64,000 nucleotides of DNA from Streptomyces olindensis (GCA_000696115.1 JJOH01000019.1:186001-250000), one strand, 5' to 3'. Shown: positions 8,882-16,963, numbered from the stretch's first letter. Notes: generated by a model from the letters alone, not told the origin. Made by a program: numbers and translations.

Positions 8882-9043
8882 CTACCGCTCGTCGTAGTCG
8901 TCGGGACGCACCTCGGCCTCCTCCAGGGCCTCGCGCATCGTGCGGCCGGTCGCGCCCGGCGGGCGGTTCCGGTTCTCGTCCTGCTGTTCCAGGACCTCGT
9001 CGGTCGTCTCGGTCTTGGGCCGGTTCTCCTCGGGGACGGTCAT
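8882..9043 (-). CDS. Small acidic hypothetical protein (53 aa)
   Basis: The ATG at 9043 is preceded by GAGGAG at good spacing. The product is 53 residues, hydrophilic, rich in Glu, Asp and Arg and without a membrane segment; it ends RPDDYDER. Third codon positions are almost all G or C, supporting real coding. A longer in-frame start at 9115 exists but lacks a comparable ribosome site. It lies 58 bases upstream of the DUF3662 gene on the same strand and could be its operon partner. I do not recognise the family. An intrinsically disordered protein is likely. Confidence 0.6.
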   Translation of the reverse strand: MTVPEENRPKTETTDEVLEQQDENRNRPPGATGRTMREALEEAEVRPDDYDER

Positions 9044-9210
9044 GACCGTGGCTCCTCGCGCGTCGTACGGGATCTTCTGCGGCGGCGGGTTCCCGCCCGG
9101 CGCCCGGGTATCCACGCGCCGGGCACCTCATGTGCTCCCGCGAAGAATCCCTGGTCACCACGGTGCGTGAGCTATGTTGAACGTCCCTGGGAGACGAAGG
9201 AGGCGCACCG

Positions 9211-10128
9211 GTGCCATCGCCGCAGCAGGCACGCGCACAGGCATCCGCGATCACCTCGGGGAAGGCCGCCCCGGAAGCGGAGGTCTCTCCGTCCGCCCAG
9301 CTCAGAACCCTCTTCGACAGGCCCCGGCTGTCCCCCGGCCAGCGACGCATCGCCCAGTACCTGATCGAGCACATCACCGAGGCGGCGTTCCTGTCGATCA
9401 CGGATCTCGCGGACCGGGTCGGGGTGAGCCAGCCCTCGGTGACGCGGTTCGCGTCCGCGGTCGGCTTCAGCGGCTACCCGGCGCTGCGGGAGAAGCTCCA
9501 GTCGATCGCGCTCGGCACCCTCGCCGGCGGACCGGCCGAGGAGAACCAGGGCAACGAGCTGCAGGCGGCGGTCGACGCCGAGATCGAGAACCTGGAGAAC
9601 CTGCGGCGGGACTTCGCCGACCCGAACCTGGTGATCGACATCGGCCGCAAGCTGTCCTCGTCCACGCCGCTGACCGTCCTGGGCCTGCGCATCTCCGTCT
9701 CGCTCGCCGAGTACTTCGCCTACGCCGCCCGCCGGATCCACCCCGACGTCCGGCTGGTGACCCGCGGCGGCAGCGTCGCCTACGACGCGCTGCTCCAGTC
9801 CCGGGAGGCGGGCGGCACCTGGGTGCTGGCGTTCTCCATGCCCCGGCACGCCCAGGAGACCCTGACGGCCGTCCGAGTCGCGCGGGGCGCCGGGCTCAAG
9901 GTGGCCCTGATCACGGACCTGGCGCTCGGGCCGCTCGCCGACGAGGCCGACGTCGCCTTCGCCACCGGGACCGGGTCCCGCCTGGTCTTCGACTCCTACG
10001 CAGCCCCGGGCGTGATGTGCTCGGCGCTGCTCCAGGCCATGACCGACGCGGACCCGGAGCGGACACAGGCGCGGCTGGAGGAGTACGAGCAGGTCGCCGA
10101 CCAACACCAGTTCTTCCTCCGGGACTGA
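9211..10128 (+). CDS. MurR/RpiR family transcriptional regulator (HTH plus SIS domain)
   Basis: A 305-residue regulator starting at GTG, with AGGAGG upstream. Residues about 30-105 form the HTH_6 domain (FLSITDLADRVGVSQPSVTRF), followed by FSGYPALREKLQ, a family hallmark. Residues about 140-285 are a sugar isomerase (SIS) domain that would bind a sugar phosphate; VLAFSMPRHAQETLTAV is the usual ligand-loop region. Family members control amino-sugar or ribose catabolism. No transporter lies directly next to it, so the target is unclear. The AT-rich palindromic region after it (10193-10242) is a candidate. Confidence 0.9.
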   Translation: MPSPQQARAQASAITSGKAAPEAEVSPSAQLRTLFDRPRLSPGQRRIAQYLIEHITEAAFLSITDLADRVGVSQPSVTRFASAVGFSGYPALREKLQSIALGTLAGGPAEENQGNELQAAVDAEIENLENLRRDFADPNLVIDIGRKLSSSTPLTVLGLRISVSLAEYFAYAARRIHPDVRLVTRGGSVAYDALLQSREAGGTWVLAFSMPRHAQETLTAVRVARGAGLKVALITDLALGPLADEADVAFATGTGSRLVFDSYAAPGVMCSALLQAMTDADPERTQARLEEYEQVADQHQFFLRD

Positions 10129-10192
10129 GCCTCCTCGGGGACCGGGCGGCAGGCATGCCGTTCACACACGGGGACCATCCACAACAAAGCGC

Positions 10193-10210
10193 GCATGAAT
10201 GTTTTCATGC
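10193..10210. promoter_or_regulatory. 18-bp palindrome in AT-rich intergenic segment
   Basis: GCATGAA (10193-10199) and TTCATGC (10204-10210) form a perfect inverted repeat around TGTT. It ends four bases before a candidate -35 box, a position suited to a regulator. Which protein binds is unknown; the adjacent RpiR regulator is one possibility. Confidence 0.5.
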
Positions 10211-10213
10211 TCC

Positions 10214-10242
10214 TTGCAAACCGGTTGGCATATATAAATACT
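10214..10242 (+). promoter_or_regulatory. Candidate promoter, AT-rich
   Basis: TTGCAA at 10214-10219 and AATACT at 10237-10242 are 17 bases apart, within an unusually AT-rich run (TATATAAATACT). This would drive the 124-residue hypothetical gene at 10413 and its long leader. The TATAAA at 10233 is an alternative -10. Confidence 0.5.
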
Positions 10243-10329
10243 GCTCACGGATCGCGACCCGGCTGTTCCGGATCCGTTCCGCACCCGAGGAGGCCGGGTC
10301 CTACCCGCTTCGGCGTCCCGGGTGTCCGT

Positions 10330-10363
10330 GGCGGCCCCGGTCATCCCCTAGACCGGGGCCGCC
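10330..10363 (+). terminator. Strong leader hairpin (attenuator, or terminator of a short RNA)
   Basis: GGCGGCCCCGGT at 10330-10341 pairs perfectly with ACCGGGGCCGCC at 10352-10363 around a 10-base loop. It lies about 90 bases after the candidate promoter and 49 bases before the next start codon. It has no U-tract, as is usual for this GC content. The region between promoter and hairpin could be a separate small RNA. Confidence 0.55.
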
Positions 10364-10412
10364 CCGACCCGTCGTCCACCCTCACGACGCCGCACACCCG
10401 GAAGCGAAGATC

Positions 10413-10787
10413 ATGCCCCTGACGTCCACGCGCATCAGCCCGGACTGGCCCTGCCAGGTCAAGACCCCCGGGAGCTACGACTGGGAGCGCTCGGCGGCCA
10501 AGTGGCTGCGCGAGCTGGTGCCCGCGCGCTACGCCGGATACCCCGTGTTCGTCCGCCACCCGGTGCTCCTCGCCCGGCACGCCCAGATCCAGGTCCAGCA
10601 CGAGATCCGGGTGGCCCGCACCGCCCTGCAGACCGCCCGCGCCGACCTGCCCGGTCTCGGGCTGCACGAAGGCGTCATCGAGCACACGATCAAGCTGTAC
10701 GCGGCCGAGCTCATGCAGCTGCAGCACATCGCGCGCAGCGTCCGGGCGGTCACCCAGGCACTGGTGGAGGCGAACCGCCCGACCTGA
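10413..10787 (+). CDS. Hypothetical protein (124 aa), helical
   Basis: The ATG at 10413 follows GAAGCGAAGA. The product is 124 residues with no signal peptide or membrane helix. The C-terminal two thirds looks alpha-helical, with regular Ala, Leu, Gln and Arg spacing (HAQIQVQHEIRVARTALQTA). I do not recognise a named domain. The coding character is good, and the upstream promoter and hairpin suggest regulated expression. The next gene begins 44 bases later on the same strand, so the two may share a transcript. Confidence 0.7.
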   Translation: MPLTSTRISPDWPCQVKTPGSYDWERSAAKWLRELVPARYAGYPVFVRHPVLLARHAQIQVQHEIRVARTALQTARADLPGLGLHEGVIEHTIKLYAAELMQLQHIARSVRAVTQALVEANRPT

Positions 10788-10831
10788 TCCCCCGGGGCAT
10801 GACCCGCGCCGCGCGTGGCACCCAGAAGTGA

Positions 10832-11398
10832 ATGAGCACCACACAAGTCCGGCGCGGCGAGCCGGTGACCACGGTCCTGACCTGGCAGGTGCGCCCCGGC
10901 CGGGAGCGGCAGTTCGAGGAGTGGACGCGCGGCATCACCCGCTGCGCCAGAGAGTTCCCCGGCAACGAGGGCGTCTCCTGGCTGACGCCTGAGGACGGCC
11001 ACCGCTACCACGCGGTACTGCGCTGGTCCGACCAGCACCGGCTCGCCGCCTGGCTGGAGTCCGAGGAACGGGCCCACTGGCACCGGCGGATCGAGGACAT
11101 CGCCACCGAGGTCAGCAGCGAACGCCAGTCGACGACCGGCATGGAGACCTGGTTCAGCCTGCCGGGCACCACGGTGCAGGCCCCGCCCCGGTGGAAGATG
11201 GTCCTCACCACCTTCCTCGGCGCCTATCCGTTCACCCTGCTCGTCCAGTGGCTGGTGACTCCGCACACCACGGGCTGGCCGCTGCCGCTGCGGGCCGCCG
11301 TGTTCCCGCTGGTGCTGCTGCCGGTGCTGACGTACCTGGTGATGCCGCGGCTCAGCCGGCTGCTGCGGCTGTGGCTCTATCCGCGCGACGGCCACTGA
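10832..11398 (+). CDS. Antibiotic-biosynthesis-monooxygenase-like domain protein with two membrane helices
   Basis: A 188-residue protein. Residues about 10-105 match the ABM dimeric alpha/beta-barrel fold (VLTWQVRPGRERQFEEWTRG, then RYHAVLRWSDQHRLAAWLES). Two hydrophobic segments follow, near residues 122-142 and 150-170, and the protein ends in a short basic tail. This soluble-domain-plus-two-helix layout is a recurrent architecture in actinobacteria whose substrate is unknown. The domain name comes from polyketide quinone-forming oxygenases. Here a stress or haem-related role is just as possible. Confidence 0.8.
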   Translation: MSTTQVRRGEPVTTVLTWQVRPGRERQFEEWTRGITRCAREFPGNEGVSWLTPEDGHRYHAVLRWSDQHRLAAWLESEERAHWHRRIEDIATEVSSERQSTTGMETWFSLPGTTVQAPPRWKMVLTTFLGAYPFTLLVQWLVTPHTTGWPLPLRAAVFPLVLLPVLTYLVMPRLSRLLRLWLYPRDGH

Positions 11399-11506
11399 GC
11401 GGTCCCTCCCGGGCCCCGATGGGGCTGATGAGGCCGCAGGGATGCGTGAGCACTCCGTGCTCACGAGGCGGTCTTCGAATCGGGCCGGGTGTGCGATGCT
11501 CAACGC

Positions 11507-13903
11507 GTGACGAGCGAGCCCGTGACACCGCCGGACCCCGGCGGGCCACCGGACCTGGCCGAACTGGCCAGGGTCGTCGCCCGGCAGCGCGCCGAGCTGG
11601 ACCGGCTGCGCGACCAGGCGGCGACGTCGGCCGTCGTGGAGCGGGCCAAGGGCGCGGTGATGGCGCTGACCGGGTGTTCCGCGGACGCCGCCGGCGAGCG
11701 GCTGCTCCAGCGGGCCAAGGCGGCTCGTCACACACTGCTGGAGGAATGCTGGATCACGCTCGGCAGCCTGGCGCCGACGCCGCCCGGCCCGGGCGAGGCG
11801 ACCGAGCCCGTCGACACCGACGCCCCGGTCTCCGGGACGGACCTCCTGGAGGGGTCGGCCGCACCGGACGATGTCGCCGCCGCCCTGGCCCGCCTCGGCC
11901 AGGCCCTCGTCCGGGTGGCGACACCGCACGACCTCGCGCGGTGCCTGCTGGAGCACCTCGGGCCCGACATGGCGGCGGACGCGATCATGATCTACGCCCG
12001 CAGGCCCGACGGCGGCCTCGCGCTCATCGGGCACGCGGGCATCGGCGACAGGCTGGCCTCCCAGTGGGGCCAGGTCCCGCCGCTCAGCGGGGTCGCGGCG
12101 CTGGAGGCCCTGCGCGCGGGCGAGCCGCGGTGGCTGGAGGACCTGCCCTCGGACGCGCGGCGGTACCTGCTGATCGGGGAGCCTCCCGAGCGGTGGCGGT
12201 CGCGGGCCTGGCTCCCCGTGGTCACCGCGGGCCCGGCCGAGGTCTGCATCGGCGTGCTGCGCCGCCGGGCCGGGGCCTTCACCTCGCGCGACCGCGCTCA
12301 CCTGCGGGGCGTCACCGATCTGTGCGCCGGGCGGCTGCGCGCCCTGGACACCCCGGCCGAGCGGTCCACCGACACCGCCACGGTCGCGGTGCAGGCGCTG
12401 TTCGATGCCCTGCCGGTCTCGGCGATGCTGCTCACGCCGGTGCGCGCCGCCTCGGGTGAGCCGGAGGACTTCCGGGTGGAGGCCGCGACCGCCCAGGTGG
12501 GCGACCTGCTGGGCCGGACCGGCGAGGAACCGGCCGGGCGGCGGCTGCTGGAGTTCCGGCCGGCCCTGGCGGGCGGGCCGCTGTGGCGGGACTGCCTGCA
12601 CGTCCTGGCCACCGGGGAGCCGCACGAAGGCGAGCCCTTCGCCCACGAGGAGACGGTGGCGGACGTCGCGGAGCTGTTCACGTACACGACACGGGTGGCG
12701 CCGCTGGGCGACGCCCTGGTCGTCTCCTGGATCCGGCACGGCTCCTCCGACCGGCAGGAGCAGCGGCTGGCGGAGCTACAGCGGCTGGGCAACCTCGGCT
12801 GGGCGAACTGGAACCTGGTCACCCGGGAGGGCTCCTGGTCGACGCAGGCGTTCACGCTCCTCGGCCGGGACGCCGCGGACGGCCCGGTGCGGCTGACCGA
12901 GATGCCGGAACTGGCCCTGCCGGAGGACACTCCCGCGTTGACCCGCGCCGTCGGCGAGCTCGTCCAGGCGGGGCGGGCGTTCGACGTGCCGTTCCGGATC
13001 AGGACGACCGGCGGCATCCGGCATCTGCGGCTGGTGGCCGAGGCGGTGGCCGACTCGTACGGCACGCCCGTCGAGGTGCACGGCTTCGTGCAGGACATGA
13101 CCGCCCGGCGGCGGGCGGAGCTGGCCCTGGTCGAGAGCGAGCGGGCGATCCTCACGCAGCACGACGTGCTCCAGGCCGAACGGACCCTGGCCTCCCGGCT
13201 GCAGCACGCGCTGCTGCCGATGGCCAACCGGCCGGTGCACCTGGCCGGGCTGCGCGTCGAGGTCGCCTATCTGCCGGCCCAGTCCGATGTGCACGTCGGC
13301 GGCGACTGGTTCAGCGCGATCGAACTGCCCGACGGGGACGCGCTGCTGGTGGTCGGCGACGTCGCCGGGCACGGCGTCGACGCGGTCGCCACGATGGCGC
13401 AGCTCCGGTTCACCGCGAAGGGCATGGTCATCACGGGCTCGTCGCTGACCGGCGCGCTCGCCCGGCTCAACACCCTGCTGCTGCACTCGCGGGACTCGCA
13501 CGCGACCGCGACGATGGTGCTGGCCCGCTACGACCCGCGCCGGCGGCGCCTGGTCTGGGCGCAGGCGGGGCATCCCCCGCCCCTGCTCCTGCGGGACGGC
13601 GAGGCCCGGTACCTGGACCGCCCGAGGGGCATGCTGCTCGGGGCGACCGCGACGCCGGTGTTCGAGGAGGCCGAGTGCCGTCTCGCACCCGGCGACCGGC
13701 TCATCCTGTACACGGACGGCCTCGTCGAGCACCCCCCGGAGAGCATCGACCTCGGTCTGGAGCGGCTCGCCGAGGCGGTCGCGGCCCCGCACACCGACGG
13801 GCCCGTGTCGCTGGGGTCGTTGCTCGCGCGGATGCTGCCGGACGAGCGGCGGGACGACGTGTGCGTCGTGGACGTCCGGGTTCCGGGGATCATGGAGACG
13901 TAG
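11507..13903 (+). CDS. ANTAR-GAF-PAS-SpoIIE (PP2C-type) protein phosphatase
   Basis: A 798-residue multidomain regulator. The start is taken as GTG 11507, where little or no leader would be needed; GTG 11489 is an alternative. Near residues 20-85 lies an ANTAR-type RNA-binding segment (ERAKGAVMALTGCSADAAGE), normally a C-terminal output domain but here N-terminal. A GAF domain occupies roughly 125-280, a PAS-like region 290-545 and a short coiled coil 550-580. The SpoIIE domain follows: GGDWFSAIELPDGDALLVVG, then GDVAGHGVDA and QAGHPPPLLL, ending with DDVCVVDV. The metal-binding aspartates are present. It probably dephosphorylates an anti-anti-sigma factor in response to a GAF/PAS signal. Confidence 0.85.
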   Translation: MTSEPVTPPDPGGPPDLAELARVVARQRAELDRLRDQAATSAVVERAKGAVMALTGCSADAAGERLLQRAKAARHTLLEECWITLGSLAPTPPGPGEATEPVDTDAPVSGTDLLEGSAAPDDVAAALARLGQALVRVATPHDLARCLLEHLGPDMAADAIMIYARRPDGGLALIGHAGIGDRLASQWGQVPPLSGVAALEALRAGEPRWLEDLPSDARRYLLIGEPPERWRSRAWLPVVTAGPAEVCIGVLRRRAGAFTSRDRAHLRGVTDLCAGRLRALDTPAERSTDTATVAVQALFDALPVSAMLLTPVRAASGEPEDFRVEAATAQVGDLLGRTGEEPAGRRLLEFRPALAGGPLWRDCLHVLATGEPHEGEPFAHEETVADVAELFTYTTRVAPLGDALVVSWIRHGSSDRQEQRLAELQRLGNLGWANWNLVTREGSWSTQAFTLLGRDAADGPVRLTEMPELALPEDTPALTRAVGELVQAGRAFDVPFRIRTTGGIRHLRLVAEAVADSYGTPVEVHGFVQDMTARRRAELALVESERAILTQHDVLQAERTLASRLQHALLPMANRPVHLAGLRVEVAYLPAQSDVHVGGDWFSAIELPDGDALLVVGDVAGHGVDAVATMAQLRFTAKGMVITGSSLTGALARLNTLLLHSRDSHATATMVLARYDPRRRRLVWAQAGHPPPLLLRDGEARYLDRPRGMLLGATATPVFEEAECRLAPGDRLILYTDGLVEHPPESIDLGLERLAEAVAAPHTDGPVSLGSLLARMLPDERRDDVCVVDVRVPGIMET

Positions 13904-13968
13904 GCACGCGCAGGGCGGAAGCGCGCGTCTTGGATACATAGGCGCGGGACGGAAGCGCGTGTCTATGA
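13901..13968. repeat. Imperfect tandem repeat, about 30 bp, at the 3' end of the phosphatase gene
   Basis: The segment TAGGCACGCGCAGGGCGGAA at 13901 onward is copied imperfectly from 13939, again with GGCGGAAGCGCG- and GCGTCT-like parts. The two copies are about 38 bases apart. The first covers the end of the phosphatase gene. The second reaches the 3' end of the small opposite-strand gene at 13963. Confidence 0.5.
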
Positions 13969-14064
13969 GTCGCCGCGATGCCGCCAGTACCACCACAGGC
14001 CCACGACGAGCGCCAGTAGGAACAGGGTGGGCAGCACCAGGCCGGGGATGCGGGAGCCGTTCAT
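13963..14064 (-). CDS. Small single-pass membrane protein (33 aa)
   Basis: Reading from the ATG at 14064, 33 residues: a short polar N-terminus, a hydrophobic stretch (LVLPTLFLLALVVGLWWYW) and a basic tail RHRGDS. The orientation is probably N-terminus out by the positive-inside rule. The ribosome site is weak. A longer reading from 14190 adds Arg- and Pro-rich sequence that does not look coding. Real coding is plausible but unproven. Confidence 0.45.
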   Translation of the reverse strand: MNGSRIPGLVLPTLFLLALVVGLWWYWRHRGDS

Positions 14065-14194
14065 GGGCGGGGGCCTTCGTTCGGGGCGGATCGGGCGCCT
14101 CGCGGGCGCCCCGGCCCAGGGTGACGCCGGGCGGGCCCGCGCATCCGCCGCTTTTCCCAGCCGTTGCCGGGCGTTCGACCGCCGGGGCACGAGG

Positions 14195-14689
14195 TCAGTC
14201 GACCGGGTGACCCGGCGGGATGCCGACGGCGTCGGAGAGGCGCAGCAGCGGACCGTCGTACGTCTCCCGGCCGCCCCACTCGACCGGGTCGAGGACGAAG
14301 CCGATGTGGTCGCCGCCCCCGGCGCGTGTCATGACGCGGCCGACGAACCAGGCCGGGGCCTCCTCCAGGACGAGTGCCCCGCCGTACGCCTCCCGCAGCC
14401 GCACGTCCCTCAACTTGTCCGTGCGGTCGCCGGTGCGCCCGCCGAACAGCTCGGCGAGGGCATGCTGTTCGCGGGCGAGCAGGTGAACGGCGAGCACCTC
14501 GGCGTTCCGGGCCACCCGGAAGGTGTGGTTCAGCTCGGACAGCCACACCACGAAACGCACGGGACGGATCGAGCACTGCGAGGCGAATCCGACGAGGCAG
14601 CCCGCCCGTTCGCCGCCTGCGGCGGCCGTGACCACACACATGTCCGGGTTCAGCCGTCCGATGAACGCGTCCATGTCCGCCATGTCCAC
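14195..14689 (-). CDS. Flavin reductase-like (FMN-binding split barrel) protein
   Basis: A 164-residue cytoplasmic protein matching flavin reductase-like domains: GCLVGFASQCSIRPVRFVVW is the FMN-contact strand region, and NAEVLAVHLLAREQHALAEL follows at the usual distance. EYGG-like and HIGFVLDPVEW segments also fit. Members reduce FMN with NAD(P)H for a partner monooxygenase, but many are of unknown function. No monooxygenase partner is adjacent. The ATG at 14689 is taken as the start; the in-frame ATG at 14674 is an alternative. Confidence 0.82.
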   Translation of the reverse strand: MDMADMDAFIGRLNPDMCVVTAAAGGERAGCLVGFASQCSIRPVRFVVWLSELNHTFRVARNAEVLAVHLLAREQHALAELFGGRTGDRTDKLRDVRLREAYGGALVLEEAPAWFVGRVMTRAGGGDHIGFVLDPVEWGGRETYDGPLLRLSDAVGIPPGHPVD

Positions 14690-14790
14690 ACCGCTCCTTC
14701 GCCCTCACGCCTGCCGGCCCTCGGCTTCACCTCACCATGGTGGCCGGGTGGGTGCCAGGCGGGAGGCGGGGGATGCCGGGCCGGGGTGCG

Positions 14791-15504
14791 TCAGGTCGTG
14801 GTCGGCGGGGTGCGGGACTCCAGTGCGGTCCGGGTGTCGTTGCCGTAGACGCCGGTCTCGTCGCCGCGGATGCCGTACCAGAGCTGGAAGCGGGCCACCG
14901 CCGCCGTGAGGGTGGGGTCGTAGCGGCCGTTGGTGGAGCCGCCCCGGTAGACGTCCGGGATGCGCAGCAGGCGTTCCTGGAGTTCGGTGACCTCGGGGCC
15001 GGTGGCCCCCTCGCGGAGCGTGCCGGGGCCGTCGGGGTCCACCGGTGCGGTGGCCTGCGGCGGCGTGGGGGCGGGGGCAGAGGCCGAGGCGGAGGCCGGG
15101 GGCCTGGGGGCGGGGGCCGCCGTGTCGTCCGTCTTCTCGCCGCGCAGCAGCAGCGCGCCACCGAAGCCGATCACCGCGGCCGCGACGACGGCCACCGCCA
15201 CGGCGGCGCGGCGCAGACCGGCCCCCGGGGGTGCCGTGTGGGCGTCCGCGGAGCGGCGGGTCGCGCGGGCCACGGGCGGGAGTTCCTGCGTCAGGGCCTC
15301 GGAGCCGGCCGGCGGTCCCGGCAGGGTGACGGACTCGTAGCCGCCCGGCTCGGGGCCGCGGGGTGCCGTGGGGGCCGCGCCGGTCTCCTCGCGGAACTCC
15401 CTCATCAGCTCGGCGAGGGCGTCGGTGCGGCGCGGCCGCAGGACGCGGATGGGTTCCAGGGCCGGGCCGTCGTGCGGCGGCCGGGGCTCGGACGGTGTCG
15501 ACAC
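14791..15504 (-). CDS. Membrane-anchored peptidoglycan-binding protein
   Basis: A 237-residue protein with three parts. Residues 1-97 are a Pro-rich cytoplasmic tail with a basic, helical patch (LRPRRTDALAELMREF). One membrane helix follows at about 98-121 (AVAVAVVAAAVIGFGGALLL). An Ala/Pro/Ser linker leads to a C-terminal peptidoglycan-binding domain of about 70 residues (LREGATGPEVTELQERLLRI, ending DTRTALES). The type II topology places the binding domain outside. The tail resembles that of sporulation- or division-associated wall proteins, but no catalytic domain is present. Confidence 0.82.
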   Translation of the reverse strand: MSTPSEPRPPHDGPALEPIRVLRPRRTDALAELMREFREETGAAPTAPRGPEPGGYESVTLPGPPAGSEALTQELPPVARATRRSADAHTAPPGAGLRRAAVAVAVVAAAVIGFGGALLLRGEKTDDTAAPAPRPPASASASAPAPTPPQATAPVDPDGPGTLREGATGPEVTELQERLLRIPDVYRGGSTNGRYDPTLTAAVARFQLWYGIRGDETGVYGNDTRTALESRTPPTTT

Positions 15505-15618
15505 GCGTGCTCTCCTTGCGTCCGGGCTCGGGGGCGCCCGTCTTCGGGGGTCGTCCTGCCGCTAGATACGCGGCTGCCGCGCCGGCAGTTCAGCGGGCGC
15601 TCGGGCCGGGAATGCAGA

Positions 15619-15652
15619 GCACTCAGTTCCTTCCAAGGAGTGCACTGAGTGC
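15619..15652. promoter_or_regulatory. TetR operator candidate (inverted GCACTCAGT / ACTGAGTGC)
   Basis: GCACTCAGT (15619-15627) and ACTGAGTGC (15644-15652) form a perfect 9-bp inverted repeat. The 11-mer GCACTGAGTGC at 15642-15652 is itself palindromic. The site lies 35 bases before the TetR start codon. A closely matching site precedes the downstream DUF35 gene. Confidence 0.6.
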
Positions 15653-15686
15653 CATATGTGGCCCGGCGGGTGCTACGTTCCCGCTC

Positions 15687-16397
15687 ATGAGCTCCGAGAA
15701 AGCCGACGCCGGGACCGGAAAGACGCCCATGCGGGACGCCCTGGTGGCGGCGGCGTTCCAGCTGTTCCTCGAACGGGGTTACGAGCAGACGACGGTCGAC
15801 GACATCGTGGCGCTCGCCGGGGTGGGACGGCGCTCCTTCTTCCGCTACTTCCCCTCCAAGGAGGACGTGGTCTTCCCCGACCACGAGCGGTGCCTGGCCG
15901 ACATGACGGCCTTCCTCGCCGAGGGCGCGGACGACGACGAGCCCGTGCGGCGGGTGTGCGACGCGGCCCGGCTGGTGCTGCGGATGTACGCCGAGAACCC
16001 GACGTTCTCGGTACAGCGCTACCGGCTCACCCGGGAGGTGCCCGGGCTGCGCGCCTATGAGCTGTCGGTGGTGTGGCGCTACGAGCGGGCCCTCGCCTCG
16101 TACCTGCGGCGGCGGTACGAGGCCCGCCGGGACGGGACCCTGCAGGCCGACGTGATCGCGGCGGCGGTGGTCGCGGCGCACAACAACGCGCTGCGCTCCT
16201 GGCTGCGTTCGGACGGGCAGGGCGAGGCGAGCGCCGCGGTGGACCACGCGCTGGCGTACGTGCAGTTCGCCTTCGGCGAGGCGCCGGTGCCTCCGGCCGG
16301 GGAGCGGCCCGAGGACGTGGTGGTCGTCGTCTCGCGGCGCGGAGCGCCCCTGTGGCGGGTGGTGCAGGAGATCGAGACGACGCTGGGGCGGGCCTGA
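15687..16397 (+). CDS. TetR family transcriptional regulator
   Basis: A 236-residue TetR protein. Residues about 14-60 form the DNA-binding domain (TTVDDIVALAGVGRRSFFRY followed by FPSKEDVVF). The C-terminal all-helical ligand domain fits the usual length. TACGTT, a possible -10, lies 12 bases upstream of the ATG, so the leader is very short. The operator motif GCACTGAGTGC occurs before this gene and, as a longer palindrome, before the DUF35 gene 153 bases downstream. This points to autoregulation and control of that gene. The ligand is unknown; acyl-CoA or a metabolite would fit. Confidence 0.88.
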   Translation: MSSEKADAGTGKTPMRDALVAAAFQLFLERGYEQTTVDDIVALAGVGRRSFFRYFPSKEDVVFPDHERCLADMTAFLAEGADDDEPVRRVCDAARLVLRMYAENPTFSVQRYRLTREVPGLRAYELSVVWRYERALASYLRRRYEARRDGTLQADVIAAAVVAAHNNALRSWLRSDGQGEASAAVDHALAYVQFAFGEAPVPPAGERPEDVVVVVSRRGAPLWRVVQEIETTLGRA

Positions 16398-16434
16398 GTG
16401 CCCCCACATTGAGGGTACGGAGTGCCTTTACGAG

Positions 16435-16449
16435 TGGCACTGAGTGCCA
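16435..16449. promoter_or_regulatory. Perfect 15-bp palindrome matching the TetR operator
   Basis: TGGCACTGAGTGCCA has 6-bp arms around TGA. The sequence CACTGAGTGCCATA is shared base for base with the site before the TetR gene. The neighbouring GAGTGCC at about 16431 and GTGCC at about 16400 are possible half sites. It lies about 100 bases before the chosen DUF35 start. Confidence 0.62.
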
Positions 16450-16549
16450 TACGCTGTGCTCCGTGCACGGTGGCACGGCCAACCGCGCACGCGTGTGCGC
16501 GGGCGACCGCGCCCATGGGATTCCGGCCGAGTGCAGGGAGTTGACCAGC

Positions 16550-16963
16550 GTGTACCACCACTCAGGAAGCGTCGCTCAGCAGGCAGCCGGCTCCGCGACG
16601 GGTCTCCTCGACCCGAGGGGCCAGGACTCGGAGGCCATCCTCTTCCAGCGCTGCACCTGGTGCGGCACCGCCATGTACCACCGGGTGCTCTGTCCGGTCT
16701 GCCGGGGCAGCGAGCTGCGCACGGAGCGCGCCGAGGGCACGGGCACGGTACGCCACTCCACGGTGGTGCACCGCAACACGCCCGCGGCGCGCAACGTGTC
16801 CCTGATCGAGATGTCCGAGGGGTTCGTCGTGCGCGGCCGGGTGATGGGCCCGCCCATCGGCATCCACAGCGGGGACCGGGTGCGGCTGTCCACGGCCAAG
16901 GACCCGGTCCGGGGCGAGCCGGTCTTCCAACTGCTGGACGAGCCGTACCGGGCCTGGAACTGA
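16550..16963 (+). CDS. DUF35-type zinc-ribbon/OB-fold protein
   Basis: A 137-residue protein. A rubredoxin-like zinc ribbon (CTWCGTAMYHRVLCPVC, about residues 39-55) is followed by an OB-fold segment (STVVHRNTPAARNVSLIEM and VRGRVMGPPIGIHSGDRVRL). DUF35/Zn-ribbon proteins often partner thiolases or acyl-CoA metabolism enzymes and may bind acyl-CoA. No thiolase is adjacent. The start is GTG 16550 with CAGGGAG upstream; GTG 16462, close behind a promoter-like region, would add 29 residues. The matching operator suggests control by the upstream TetR regulator. Confidence 0.82.
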   Translation: MYHHSGSVAQQAAGSATGLLDPRGQDSEAILFQRCTWCGTAMYHRVLCPVCRGSELRTERAEGTGTVRHSTVVHRNTPAARNVSLIEMSEGFVVRGRVMGPPIGIHSGDRVRLSTAKDPVRGEPVFQLLDEPYRAWN

